From Candidatus Anammoxibacter sp. (lineage in GTDB: Bacteria; Planctomycetota; Brocadiia; Brocadiales; Anammoxibacteraceae): 64,000 bases of DNA. Shown piece after piece: positions 17,375-25,499 of this stretch. The stretch is from contig JAIQZQ010000030.1 in assembly GCA_021777105.1 (NCBI GenBank), positions 1 to 64,000 of the forward strand. Direction: 5' to 3'. The notes below the pieces were generated by a model. It saw only the letters and a list, made by a program, of their open reading frames with translations, ran no database searches and was not told where the DNA came from. A program made the translations under genes and the position numbers. The stretch's first letter is position 1. Each line of letters starts with the position of its first letter.

Positions 17375-17707
17375 TTAACGCGCATCCCCTATTTCCCAAT
17401 CTAACTTAACCTTCCCTTTTTCAATAACCTTTTTAAATTCAGAAGAAGCGCAATTAAAATCAATCACGTCTACTTTCCATGGGAGGTCGGACTCCTCGAA
17501 ATCGCATTCCAGAGTCATTCTTAACTTTGCGGAAAGCGCTTTGCCGGCCTTTTGTTCCAAGGCAAGGTCAAGGTCTGAGTACACTTTTGCAGGCCGGTTT
17601 GCTCTGCTTCCAAAGACCCAAACATCAACATCCCCAGGCAGGCGCCGGCGCAGAATTGATTTTACAATGTTTAAGTGATCCGGGCGGATATCCAGTTTCT
17701 CTTTCAC
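17375..17707 (-). CDS. mntA: MntA-type nucleotidyltransferase antitoxin
   Basis: 110 aa, GTG start at 17707. Minimal nucleotidyltransferase fold with GSRANRPAKVYSDLDLAL: Gly33-Ser34 and the metal-binding pair D45/D47, plus a third acidic strand WKVDVIDF (about 78-85). In characterised MntA-HepT pairs the nucleotidyltransferase AMPylates a Tyr of the HEPN ribonuclease and silences it. The gene follows hepT by 13 bp on the same strand, the usual arrangement. Active-site residues look intact. Confidence 0.85.
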   Translation of the reverse strand: MKEKLDIRPDHLNIVKSILRRRLPGDVDVWVFGSRANRPAKVYSDLDLALEQKAGKALSAKLRMTLECDFEESDLPWKVDVIDFNCASSEFKKVIEKGKVKLDWEIGDAR

Positions 17708-17720
17708 TCTGTTTTCCTAT

Positions 17721-18125
17721 TTAATGGGAATGGTTCTGTTTATTTAACTGCTCAAGCAGATACTTGACCTCTTCAAAAAAACGTGGAATTATTGAAAGAA
17801 CATCCAGAGCTTTCACTTCGTCATATGCATGACTTGTTGTTCCCCGCGCTTTCCGATAGAGTTTCCATTCATCCCAACCGTGCAAAAGAAGACCTTTTTC
17901 ACTTCCTGTACGGATAAGATCCTGAAATGACATTTGATCAATTTCCGCAGGATTTGCGGAACTCATTTCCAAATGACGTTTCAGCATTTTGTGAGATAGC
18001 TCATAAGTGTATTCAAAGCGCTGAATGCAGGCGTCGCGCACAAACATATTTTTTGTTTTTTCGTATTCCTCTATCACCTCTTTTAAAGAGGCTACGGCTT
18101 TTTCCAAAGATGTAAGTTGTAACAT
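17721..18125 (-). CDS. hepT: HepT-type HEPN ribonuclease toxin (HI0074 family)
   Basis: 134 aa from the ATG at 18125, preceded by GAGGATATA; the reading can extend to 18149 but without a ribosome site. Helical throughout, of the nucleotidyltransferase-substrate-binding (HI0074) class. The HEPN active motif Rx4H is R94-GTTS-H99 in RKARGTTSHAYDE, followed by the conserved Tyr101 that is the AMPylation target in related systems. Usually the motif reads RNxxxH; here Gly95 replaces Asn, a possible activity-lowering change. Forms a toxin-antitoxin operon with the downstream nucleotidyltransferase. Confidence 0.82.
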   Translation of the reverse strand: MLQLTSLEKAVASLKEVIEEYEKTKNMFVRDACIQRFEYTYELSHKMLKRHLEMSSANPAEIDQMSFQDLIRTGSEKGLLLHGWDEWKLYRKARGTTSHAYDEVKALDVLSIIPRFFEEVKYLLEQLNKQNHSH

Positions 18126-18183
18126 TATATCCTCATAAAAACCGGGCATTAAACGCGCGGTTAAAAAATATTATAACATTTCT

Positions 18184-18515
18184 AACTGTAATGGCTGGAA
18201 TTGTACCATTTTATTTTTTGCAAGTCTAGCGGGGAGTTGAACTGTTTTTATAAAGGAAATACGTCAATGTGGATGCTGAAGGTGTGGATTTATTTAAAAA
18301 GCGCAAGTAAAAGTAGCCACAAACACACGAAGACACGCAAAAAATTGTTACTTTGTAAGGCGAGGTGGAATGAAACAGTGTTTTTTGCGCAATTGCGTTA
18401 TAAAATCGAAATTTCAGCGCTATTTCCGGGAGGATTATAGGTTTTGTTATTATAATAAAACGCGAAGCTGGGGCTTCTCGAATTTTGGGTTACAAAGCAT
18501 GGCCTTTGTAACCAG
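18184..18515 (+). repeat. Repeat family C, long copy 1
   Basis: About 330 bp matching 24461-24757. The first 45 bp or so are nearly identical (AACTGTAATGGCTGGAATTG and on through TTTGCAAGTCTAGCG); the rest has diverged. The end holds two stem-loops: GAAGC-TGG-GGCTTC and a perfect 10-bp stem GGTTACAAAG/CTTTGTAACC (18488-18497, 18504-18513). Confidence 0.8.
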
Positions 18516-18535
18516 AATAAAAATTTTATATTTAC

Positions 18536-18582
18536 CGAGGATAATTCTTATTAGGGCAGACAAGCTGCTCGGTGTTCATTAT
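18536..18582 (-). repeat. Hairpin repeat family A, copy 5
   Basis: Minus strand: AATGAACACC, stem GAGCAG-CTTGT-CTGCCC, TAATAAGAATTATCCTCGG. Lies 41 bp past the stop of the radical SAM gene. Confidence 0.8.
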
Positions 18583-18622
18583 CATGGACTTTTTGGTTGT
18601 TCGGTTTCCTCTTTTTTTTATT

Positions 18623-20185
18623 TTACTGAAATGCGGTGTGGATAAGTTTGGCGTCATAAAATCCTCTATGGTCGTAAACATGCCGGGTTTGGACGTAATC
18701 GTGAATAAAGCCGTTAATAAATGAGCCTTTAAACGGCTCCTTATCGCTAATCTTTGATAACCGTTTAAACATGGCGGATTCATCTTCTCCCATGTCCGGC
18801 ACACTTTTAACAAGTTGTTCGGCGTTATTAGACAGGAGAGTTTGCCTCTTTGAAGGGTTGCGCTTTGGGCCGGCAATTTCGTCGGCCTTGATGATGGTTT
18901 CAAAATTGAATTTGTTCAAAAAATGAAGGATTCGCTCTTCAAAACTAATTGGGTGGTACAGATTGCTGCAGAGCCATTTCATCCCATGGTAAAGCTCCTC
19001 TTCGCTCATTTTTTGAGGGATGAAGTTTACGGTCCAGGGCAGTCCCGATGTTTCCGAGCCGCCGCCGGCCTTTAAGCGGTTTTCCCTTTTCAGTCTTTTG
19101 TACAAGGGCGTGCCGGGAAGGGCGCTTAGGCTGTCAATATTGTAATAGGGTATGGGAAGGGACATTGCAAAATCATTTATGGTTTTAAAAATATCAGGGC
19201 CGTCGGAATCAAATCCGGCAATTAAACCGCTTGTCACCGTAATGCCATGTTGTAATAAGAGATCAATTTGCTCAGGATAATTAATATCCAGATTCTGCGT
19301 TTTCGTAGTTTCTTTCAGGCTCTCCTGGTTTATAGTTTCAATTCCCACAAAAACCAGGGAGATACCCGCTTCGGTTAACAGGCCGAGCAATTCGGCGTCT
19401 TTTACCACATCAATGGAAACCTGGGTAAAAAAAGTAACCTTTCCATCTGTTTGACGGTTGTTCCAATGTTTCAGGGCCTCCGCCTTCTCCTTGGCCTTGT
19501 TGCGATTCGCGCAGAAATTATCATCCGTTATAAAGACGCTTCGGTATCCAATGGAATATAACTTATCCATCTCCCGCAGAATAATTGAAATCGGCTTATG
19601 CCGTTGACGCCTGCCGTTGTATTGAATTACACTGCAAAACTCGCAACTGTAAGGACACCCCCGACCGGTTTGAATGGAGCCCATGAACGTATTATTGTTC
19701 GGGTAGAGTTCATATTTCGGTATTACCGAATGGGATAAATCCGGACTCTCCCCCACATATTCATCTTTCCATGAAGAGTTTCGCAAGTCGGAAAATATTG
19801 TTGGATAAATCTCTTCTATCTCCCCCTTGACCAGAATATCGCAATACGGCCTGACAATATCCGCGGCAAGGCTGGCGTGAGGGCCGCCGATGATTACGGT
19901 TTTACCGCGTTTTCTATACTCTTGCGCCAGCTCTTTCATTCTCCCCCACTGGTTGATCTTTCCCGTTATTCCGATATAATCAGCGGAAATTTCCAGGTCA
20001 ACCGGCGTCACGGTTTCCTCGCATATTTCAACATGAAAATCTTCCGGCGCCATTGCGGCCAATGTGGTAACCGGCAGGTCAGCCGCAAACATGGCGGGAC
20101 TCAAACCAAGAGAACCGTAAACCTCATATGAGGAGTAATGAGGATGGTCTGAAGCGGGATTGATTAAATAGATGCTTTTAGTCAT
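18623..20185 (-). CDS. B12-binding-domain radical SAM protein
   Basis: 520 aa. An N-terminal Rossmann-like cobalamin-binding region (about 25-145; ADYIGITGKINQW...GKTVIIGGPHASLAADIVRPYCDILVKGEIEEIYP) precedes the radical SAM barrel with the [4Fe-4S] motif GRGCPYSCEFC (about 174-184). Further barrel landmarks are FITDDNFCANRNKA, VFVGIETINQESLKE and GLIAGFDSDG. The C-terminal 120 residues resemble the domain that follows the barrel in HpnP-like and related B12 radical SAM proteins. Such enzymes methylate or rearrange unactivated carbons; the substrate cannot be told. The gene stands alone. The cobalamin genes 20 kb downstream could supply the cofactor. Confidence 0.88.
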   Translation of the reverse strand: MTKSIYLINPASDHPHYSSYEVYGSLGLSPAMFAADLPVTTLAAMAPEDFHVEICEETVTPVDLEISADYIGITGKINQWGRMKELAQEYRKRGKTVIIGGPHASLAADIVRPYCDILVKGEIEEIYPTIFSDLRNSSWKDEYVGESPDLSHSVIPKYELYPNNNTFMGSIQTGRGCPYSCEFCSVIQYNGRRQRHKPISIILREMDKLYSIGYRSVFITDDNFCANRNKAKEKAEALKHWNNRQTDGKVTFFTQVSIDVVKDAELLGLLTEAGISLVFVGIETINQESLKETTKTQNLDINYPEQIDLLLQHGITVTSGLIAGFDSDGPDIFKTINDFAMSLPIPYYNIDSLSALPGTPLYKRLKRENRLKAGGGSETSGLPWTVNFIPQKMSEEELYHGMKWLCSNLYHPISFEERILHFLNKFNFETIIKADEIAGPKRNPSKRQTLLSNNAEQLVKSVPDMGEDESAMFKRLSKISDKEPFKGSFINGFIHDYVQTRHVYDHRGFYDAKLIHTAFQ

Positions 20186-20330
20186 ATTGCGGATCCTTTC
20201 GGGCTTATGGAATCAGATGATAAAAAAGTCGCTTTTCAAACGATGCTGTGTATTATAAGTCAAATTGCGGTAAGATATTTAAAATTTTTCAAAAACCTGA
20301 TTTGTTTGACTATAATTGCTAATTGCCGAT

Positions 20331-21437
20331 TTATCCCGTACCGGGTTTAGGCTTTTTAGAGCTTACGGTTTTAGCTGTCTTCTTTTTCAATGCAGGCGCT
20401 TTTTTAGAGCCGGTTGTCTTTGCGCTCAATTTTGTGACTATTTTCAATTTCTCAACTTCTTTTGCGCTCAATTTCTTAACTTTTTTAAGTTTCTTAACTG
20501 CGCCTTTTTTAGGAACTGTTTTTAGTTTTTTAGGCGAACTCTTCTTTGCGGCTTTTTTTGCCGGTGGAGTTTCCTTTGCGCTCTTTTTTAGAGCCGCGGC
20601 CTTTTTTGTCGCTGTTTTTTTCTTTGTTGTATTTTTTGTCGTAGGTTTAGCGATCTTTTTAGAGCTTTTAGCTTTAGTTGCGCCCTTCTTCTTTTCAGCC
20701 GGCTCATCATCAAATTCGATTCCAAAAACAGATGATAGATCTGCATCCGCAATAACCGGAGAACTCTTTTTGTTGGCTTTTTCTATCAGCTTTTTGCTCT
20801 TGCCTTTAACCGTCTCGGATATCAAGGCCTTTACATCGGCTTTTCTAAGCTCAAAAAACATGTTAGGGTCGTCATCCAATCTTGCCCCTATGCCGTACAA
20901 AGTCGCGGCAACATGCTTGCACATACTCGCCCAGTCAGGGCAGCTGCAATCAAACTTAATCTCTTTCGGCGATGGAAACAGGCCCACTCCTTCCTTTGTA
21001 AACAGCTCAACCAAATCTTTTGAAAACTTGCCCATTAAAAGCCCGGACAACGATTCAAGCTTGCCCTCGCAAGCTGTTTTTATATCGCCCCACACATCCT
21101 TCTTTATTTTGCTTATTTTAACTGTTATTGAATATGGGGTAGAACTTGAACCCTGGACCAGGGCGTTTACTTCGCCGGGATTAATTTTAAGGTCAAGCAC
21201 TGCGCCGTGGCGGACATAACTGCGGCCACGGCCTATGCGATTGCTATAGTCCGCGTACCGCTCAAGATTGCTGTTCCATGATTTACTCCACCATGACTTG
21301 GCAATGGAGCTGCCCTCAATTACAATAGGCTTTATATCCGGATTCTTTTTTTGCAGCTGTTTTAATTTCCTTTGGGCTTTTGCCCTTTTTTCACCAACCG
21401 ACACATATGGCGCATACCCGCCCCAATAGTCCATCAT
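20331..21437 (-). CDS. SWIM zinc-finger protein with histone-H1-like Lys-rich tail
   Basis: 368 aa; start at 21437 preceded by GGGGAGG. Residues 1-110 (WSKSWNSNLERYADYSNRIGRGRSYVRHGAVLDLKI) match the SWIM proteins that accompany SNF2 helicases in many bacteria. The SWIM motif CSCPDWASMCKH follows at about 165-176. From about residue 245 to the end, the protein is Lys/Ala/Pro-rich (KKTATKKAAALKK, PPAKKAAKKSSPKK), like histone H1 tails, and should bind DNA non-specifically. The helicase gene at 21505-24177 lies immediately upstream on the same strand, so the two probably form one complex. Confidence 0.88.
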   Translation of the reverse strand: MMDYWGGYAPYVSVGEKRAKAQRKLKQLQKKNPDIKPIVIEGSSIAKSWWSKSWNSNLERYADYSNRIGRGRSYVRHGAVLDLKINPGEVNALVQGSSSTPYSITVKISKIKKDVWGDIKTACEGKLESLSGLLMGKFSKDLVELFTKEGVGLFPSPKEIKFDCSCPDWASMCKHVAATLYGIGARLDDDPNMFFELRKADVKALISETVKGKSKKLIEKANKKSSPVIADADLSSVFGIEFDDEPAEKKKGATKAKSSKKIAKPTTKNTTKKKTATKKAAALKKSAKETPPAKKAAKKSSPKKLKTVPKKGAVKKLKKVKKLSAKEVEKLKIVTKLSAKTTGSKKAPALKKKTAKTVSSKKPKPGTG

Positions 21438-21450
21438 TTACCTCCCCAGA

Positions 21451-21509
21451 GTTATCCCCTCTGCGGATAATTCTCACTAGAGCAGACAAGCTGCTCAGTG
21501 TTCATTATA
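21451..21509 (-). repeat. Hairpin repeat family A, copy 6, between SNF2 and SWIM genes
   Basis: Minus strand: AATGAACACT, perfect stem GAGCAG-CTTGT-CTGCTC, TAGTGAGAATTATCCGC, then GGGGATAA. It occupies the whole 67-bp gap, overlaps the SNF2 stop and ends just before the SWIM gene's ribosome site, so it would be in their shared transcript. Confidence 0.85.
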
Positions 21510-24177
21510 ATGTTAATTTAAAAAGGTTCATTAATTGATCATTATCCATTTCAGTCACCCATGACTCGCCTGAGCTTTCAATAATATCATGGGATAGTTT
21601 TGATTTATCTTCCAGCATCATGTCAATCTTCTCCTCAATAGCGCCTTTGGTTATAAACTTGTGTACCATTACATTTTTTTTCTGGCCAATCCTGAATACC
21701 CTGTCAGTCGCCTGATTTTCAACCGCCGGATTCCACCACCTGTCAAAATGCACAACATGATTTGCTTTAGTAAGGTTTAAACCCACCCCGCCGGCTTTTA
21801 GCGATAATACCATAAACGGAGTGTAATGTTCACTCTGAAATTGAGCGATAATTTTCTTTCTTTTGCCAACCGGAGTTCCACCATGCAACACAAGCCCTTC
21901 GCGGCCAAAAATCTCACTCAGGAAATCACTCAATTGCCCGGTTATCTCTTTAAACTGCGTAAACACCAGAACGCGTTCGCGCTTCTCCAATATAGTTTCA
22001 CAAACCTCCCTTAATCCGGCAAACTTTCCGCTATCTTTTTCATTATAAGCGCCGGTTCCCAGAAACTGGTCGGGATGGTTGCATAGTTGTTTAAACTTCA
22101 TTATGGAAGCCAAAACAACGCCTTTCCTCTGAATGCCTTCAGTTTCAGGGTTTTCAAGTATTGAGGATATATCGCGCAAATAATTCTTATATAAAAGCGC
22201 CTGTTTATTACTTAACAGCGCATACGTCTTCACTTCAACCTTGTCCGGCAGGTCGGATATTATTGATTTATCGGCTTTCAACCGTCTTAATATGTATGGA
22301 GATATAAGCTTGCGCAACCTTGCGTTTCCCCTTGGATCGTCCTTAAGCCCTTTTGAAAATTTAGCAAACTCTTTTGAGTTTCCCAATAAACCGGGATTTA
22401 AGAAATCAAAAATAGACCATAAATCAGACAAGCTGTTTTCAATCGGCGTGCCCGTCATCACAATCCTGTTATGCGCGATAAATTTCTTAATCGCCCTGGT
22501 TTGCTTTGTTCCCGCGTTCTTAATAGCCTGCGCCTCATCCAAAACCAGATAATGCCACGAATAATCGTTAAGCCATTCATATTTCTGCGCTAAAGAGTAT
22601 GTGGTTATGACAAGATCGTATTTATCCAACTCCGCTTTATTTTTTGCTTCGACTTTTTTATCCCGCCCCGCTTGAGGGTGGGCCACATAGTATTTAAGGC
22701 TGGGAAGGAACCTCTCTATCTCTTCCGACCAGTTGGAAATTAGCGAAGCAGGTATAATGAGAAGGCTTGCCGGGGCGCCGGCTTTTTCTGATTTAAGAAA
22801 ATTCAAAAACGCCAATAACTGTATTGTCTTGCCAAGCCCCATATCATCGGCCAGACAAGCTCCAAACTGCAATGAATGCAAAAACGAAAGCCAATTCAGC
22901 CCTTTTTGTTGATAGTCCCTTAGTTTAGCTTTGAACTGTTTGCCTGGATTTGCCTTGGCAATCAATTCAGGGTTGCGCAACTTTGACAAAACAGTTTTAA
23001 ACCACTCCCCGTTTGACACCCCAATATCAGTTTCAGCATCCTGAATATTTAACACACTATTAGGATTAAGTTGCAACCGCATAGCGTCCCGCAATGTCAA
23101 ATCGCCTTCATCTATCAGTTTTTTCGCGTTCTCATAAGCGTCAAGAGTTTGCCGCAACTTATCCGGGTCAACGGCAACCCATTTGTTTTTAATAAATACC
23201 AGGCCTTCCGATTCCAGTAAAAGGCGGCGAACTTCATCACCTGAAATTTGCGCGTCGCCAAGCGTCAACTGAGGGTTAAAATCAAGGATAGCGTCCATCC
23301 CCACATACGACGGCGGTTTATCCCCAATGTTTACCCGGAACGAAACAGTTGAGCGGCCCCCTTTCCACCAGTTGGGTATCCTGCACAAGATGCCGGCTTT
23401 TTCATATAGCGTAATTTCTCGCAAAAATGTATAAGCCGATTTAGCCGTCCATGCCAGCGGATGAAACAGCTCCCCGCTTTCCAAAAGGCCGGCAATCAAC
23501 GAGCTCTCTTTTGCGGCCAAATGAACGGCGGTAAGGAGAATTAATAACTTATCGCTATCATCCTCATACTCTTTTAAAGCCGCTTTTAAAGGCAAGTGTT
23601 TTGATTTGCCGCCGGAGCCGACTCTGGTTGTGTATGTCGCTAAAAAGGCAAAAGGGCAATCATCGTCTTTGTTCTCAACCAAATGAAAAAATACACGCCC
23701 AACCAGATGAACATCTGGACTAAACGCTTTTATAAAATCTTCAACCGCGCCTTTATACGCCTTTATTGCTTCAGCAAAAGCCTTCTTTAACTTGAGCCAT
23801 ACCGACTCCATTAACTCTCTGTTCAGATATTCCGCCCCAACCATTATCGGCGTCATATCAAGCAGCCCATAAAGCTCTTCGTCGTCAAGCTCAGGATTGG
23901 CTTTATGGCGAATGATCTCAAGATCAGGCGTTAGACTCAGTTTTTTAGCAAACAGCCCTGCAAAACTTCTCCAATAATCAAGGGAACCTGAAAGATGAAT
24001 AGTCTTATCGCTGAACCCAAGGAACAGAAGCGCAAAAAAATGATCAGACTCAAAACGTTTGGCAAACTCATCCTGCAAAAGTCCCCCGCTTTTCGTTATA
24101 ACATCTGTAGTCTCCGACCATTCAAGCTGCAACGCCCCATCCGGCATTACTATTATGTTTAACTCATTTTTCATCAC
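21505..24177 (-). CDS. SNF2-family helicase, partner of the SWIM protein
   Basis: 890 aa. The N-terminal ~400 residues are the SNF2-associated region (including WWKGGRSTVSFRVNIGDKPPSYVGMDAILDFNPQLTLGD). The motor follows: RDYQQKGLNWLSFL, Walker A DDMGLGKT (about 442), VLDEAQAIKN (about 547), MTGTPIENSLSDLWSIFDFL, then FTQFKEITGQL, SLKAGGVGLNL and NQATDRVFRIGQKKNV in helicase-C. As in SNF2/RapA relatives it should be a dsDNA translocase. It is separated from its SWIM partner only by a hairpin repeat. The gene at 9940-12645 carries the same parts in one chain. Confidence 0.93.
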   Translation of the reverse strand: MMKNELNIIVMPDGALQLEWSETTDVITKSGGLLQDEFAKRFESDHFFALLFLGFSDKTIHLSGSLDYWRSFAGLFAKKLSLTPDLEIIRHKANPELDDEELYGLLDMTPIMVGAEYLNRELMESVWLKLKKAFAEAIKAYKGAVEDFIKAFSPDVHLVGRVFFHLVENKDDDCPFAFLATYTTRVGSGGKSKHLPLKAALKEYEDDSDKLLILLTAVHLAAKESSLIAGLLESGELFHPLAWTAKSAYTFLREITLYEKAGILCRIPNWWKGGRSTVSFRVNIGDKPPSYVGMDAILDFNPQLTLGDAQISGDEVRRLLLESEGLVFIKNKWVAVDPDKLRQTLDAYENAKKLIDEGDLTLRDAMRLQLNPNSVLNIQDAETDIGVSNGEWFKTVLSKLRNPELIAKANPGKQFKAKLRDYQQKGLNWLSFLHSLQFGACLADDMGLGKTIQLLAFLNFLKSEKAGAPASLLIIPASLISNWSEEIERFLPSLKYYVAHPQAGRDKKVEAKNKAELDKYDLVITTYSLAQKYEWLNDYSWHYLVLDEAQAIKNAGTKQTRAIKKFIAHNRIVMTGTPIENSLSDLWSIFDFLNPGLLGNSKEFAKFSKGLKDDPRGNARLRKLISPYILRRLKADKSIISDLPDKVEVKTYALLSNKQALLYKNYLRDISSILENPETEGIQRKGVVLASIMKFKQLCNHPDQFLGTGAYNEKDSGKFAGLREVCETILEKRERVLVFTQFKEITGQLSDFLSEIFGREGLVLHGGTPVGKRKKIIAQFQSEHYTPFMVLSLKAGGVGLNLTKANHVVHFDRWWNPAVENQATDRVFRIGQKKNVMVHKFITKGAIEEKIDMMLEDKSKLSHDIIESSGESWVTEMDNDQLMNLFKLTL

Positions 24178-24250
24178 TATTTAAGATTTCTCCCAAAGGC
24201 CGAAATGACAAATTAATTTAACACCGATATCAGCGCTATCAATTATTAAT

Positions 24251-24320
24251 ACCTTAATTGAGCTATTCTTATCACCCTCCCCTAACCCCTCCCATCAAGG
24301 GAGGGGGAATAAACGGTATA
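24251..24320 (-). repeat. Repeat family B, copy 3
   Basis: TTGAGCTATTCTTATCACCC, CCTAACCCCTCCC-ATCAA-GGGAGGGGG, as the reverse of 13055-13145. Confidence 0.75.
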
Positions 24321-24376
24321 TATTGATTAAAATACAGAGCTCATTATGTGAAACTTATTAAGGGCTTGGAAAGCCA

Positions 24377-24438
24377 AATTCCCCTCCCCTTAGTGGGAGG
24401 GGTTAGGGGAGGGGGTATTTAAAATCGCTCAATTTTAT
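24377..24438 (+). repeat. Repeat family B, copy 4
   Basis: CCCCTCCCC-TTAGT-GGGAGGGG, TTAGGGGAGGGGG, ending AATCGCTCAATTTT. Lies in inverted orientation to copy 3, 56 bp away. Confidence 0.75.
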
Positions 24439-24460
24439 GCATTAAAGCAATCTTGCTCTA

Positions 24461-24757
24461 AACTGTAATGGTTGGAATTGTACCATTTTATTTTTTGCAA
24501 GTCTAGCGAGCGCTGATCTGTTTGTGTAAAGAAAATACGTAAATGTTGAGCGGAATGTGGGATTTTATTTGAAAAGCGAAAGCTTAACCGCCGTAAAACA
24601 CAAAGGAAAAGCGGGGTTTATGGTAGGGAGGAATGAAAGGGTGTCTCATGGACAATTGCGTTGAGTCTCGAATCGGTTAGAGGTTTTGTGATTGTAATTA
24701 AACGCGAAGCTGGGGCTTCTTGAATTTGGGGTTACAAAGTTGGGGCTTTGTAACCAG
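24461..24757 (+). repeat. Repeat family C, long copy 2
   Basis: Same layout as 18184-18515: near-identical head (AACTGTAATGGTTGGAATTG), diverged middle, then stem-loops GAAGC-TGG-GGCTTC and GGTTACAAAG/CTTTGTAACC (24730-24739, 24746-24755) with a six-base loop. Confidence 0.8.
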
Positions 24758-24820
24758 AGGGAAGAAAAGAAACGAAGTTTTGAAGCAATTCTGAATTGAA
24801 AACCGAAAAATTGTTGATGT

Positions 24821-25372
24821 TTAAGCCGTAACATCCATTAAAGAGCCGCCGAGTTGGGATATTTTATCGTCAATCTCTTTAAGCGCAATATCAAGGGTAT
24901 CGTAACTAATTTGAAAAAGTTTTCCGCCCATAGCGGCTTCGGCTTCTTGAAACCCCTGAAGAGTGGCATCCCTGGCGTCTTTCAATTTTTCAACATCATC
25001 GCCGGCTATGCTTATGGCGGAGGCGGCAATCCTGTGTCCGGTCTTTTTTGCGCCAAATTCGCCGTCTTCGCTTATTATTTCTTTTGCCTGATCACTGGAT
25101 AACCCGGATATTGGTTGACCGTTGATCTTAAAATCAGGAACTTCGAAATTTGATATCTCAACGCGGCCGGCAACACCTGATTGACGGCTAAACTGGTTTT
25201 TCGACTCGTTAATTACGCTTTTTTTAAATAGAACGTTGTCCTCAAATGGTTTTACAACCGTGTTCTCTTTCTTGTTTTGTATATTAACGCTTGTTTTTTT
25301 ATGCGCTTTGCTGTTTCCCGGTTTAATATTAAACTCAAAATTTTTGTTAACGCCTGTGTTAATGCCTTCCAT
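24821..25372 (-). CDS. Conserved hypothetical protein with helical C-terminal domain
   Basis: 183 aa. The N-terminal half is Asn/Lys-rich and probably disordered. The C-terminal half (about 105-175: GAKKTGHRIAASAISIAGDDVEKLKDARDATLQGFQEAEAAMGGKLFQISYDTLDIALKEIDDKI) looks like a conserved domain I associate, without certainty, with deltaproteobacterial proteins near flagellar or hydrogenase genes. No signal peptide or membrane segment. The flanking genes (SNF2, lpd) give no clue. Function unknown. Confidence 0.65.
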   Translation of the reverse strand: MEGINTGVNKNFEFNIKPGNSKAHKKTSVNIQNKKENTVVKPFEDNVLFKKSVINESKNQFSRQSGVAGRVEISNFEVPDFKINGQPISGLSSDQAKEIISEDGEFGAKKTGHRIAASAISIAGDDVEKLKDARDATLQGFQEAEAAMGGKLFQISYDTLDIALKEIDDKISQLGGSLMDVTA

Positions 25373-25499
25373 TTTAAGCCTCCTATGTTATTGTTGAGCG
25401 AACACTTAACCCCAATACTTTACTTATCGGCATTTATCATAAAATTTTAATGTTAAACAGGCATAAAAATCGTCCATGCCCTGAAAAACGCAAAGAAGG

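Larger units (their letters stand above)
18126..18622. other. Intergenic region with family C and family A repeats
   Basis: 497 bp without a gene, almost wholly accounted for by the repeat at 18184-18515 and hairpin repeat A copy 5. Confidence 0.6.
24178..24820. other. Repeat-only intergenic region
   Basis: 643 bp with no gene. It contains two family B copies in opposite orientations (24251-24320 and 24377-24438) and long family C copy 2 (24461-24757). Confidence 0.65.

Noticed and set aside
18532..18903. 123-residue frame containing MNTEQLVCPNKNYPR
   Set aside because: It lies antisense in a different frame within the radical SAM gene and ends in repeat A. The repeat's MNTEQLVCSSENYP-like reading occurs in several copies but without ribosome sites, so a peptide is unlikely.
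20323..21219. 298-residue Phe/Leu/Ala-rich open frame opposite the SWIM gene
   Set aside because: It is the antisense of the Lys/Ala-rich tail, whose codons give Phe/Leu/Ala on the other strand. The SWIM gene has a recognisable domain and a good ribosome site.
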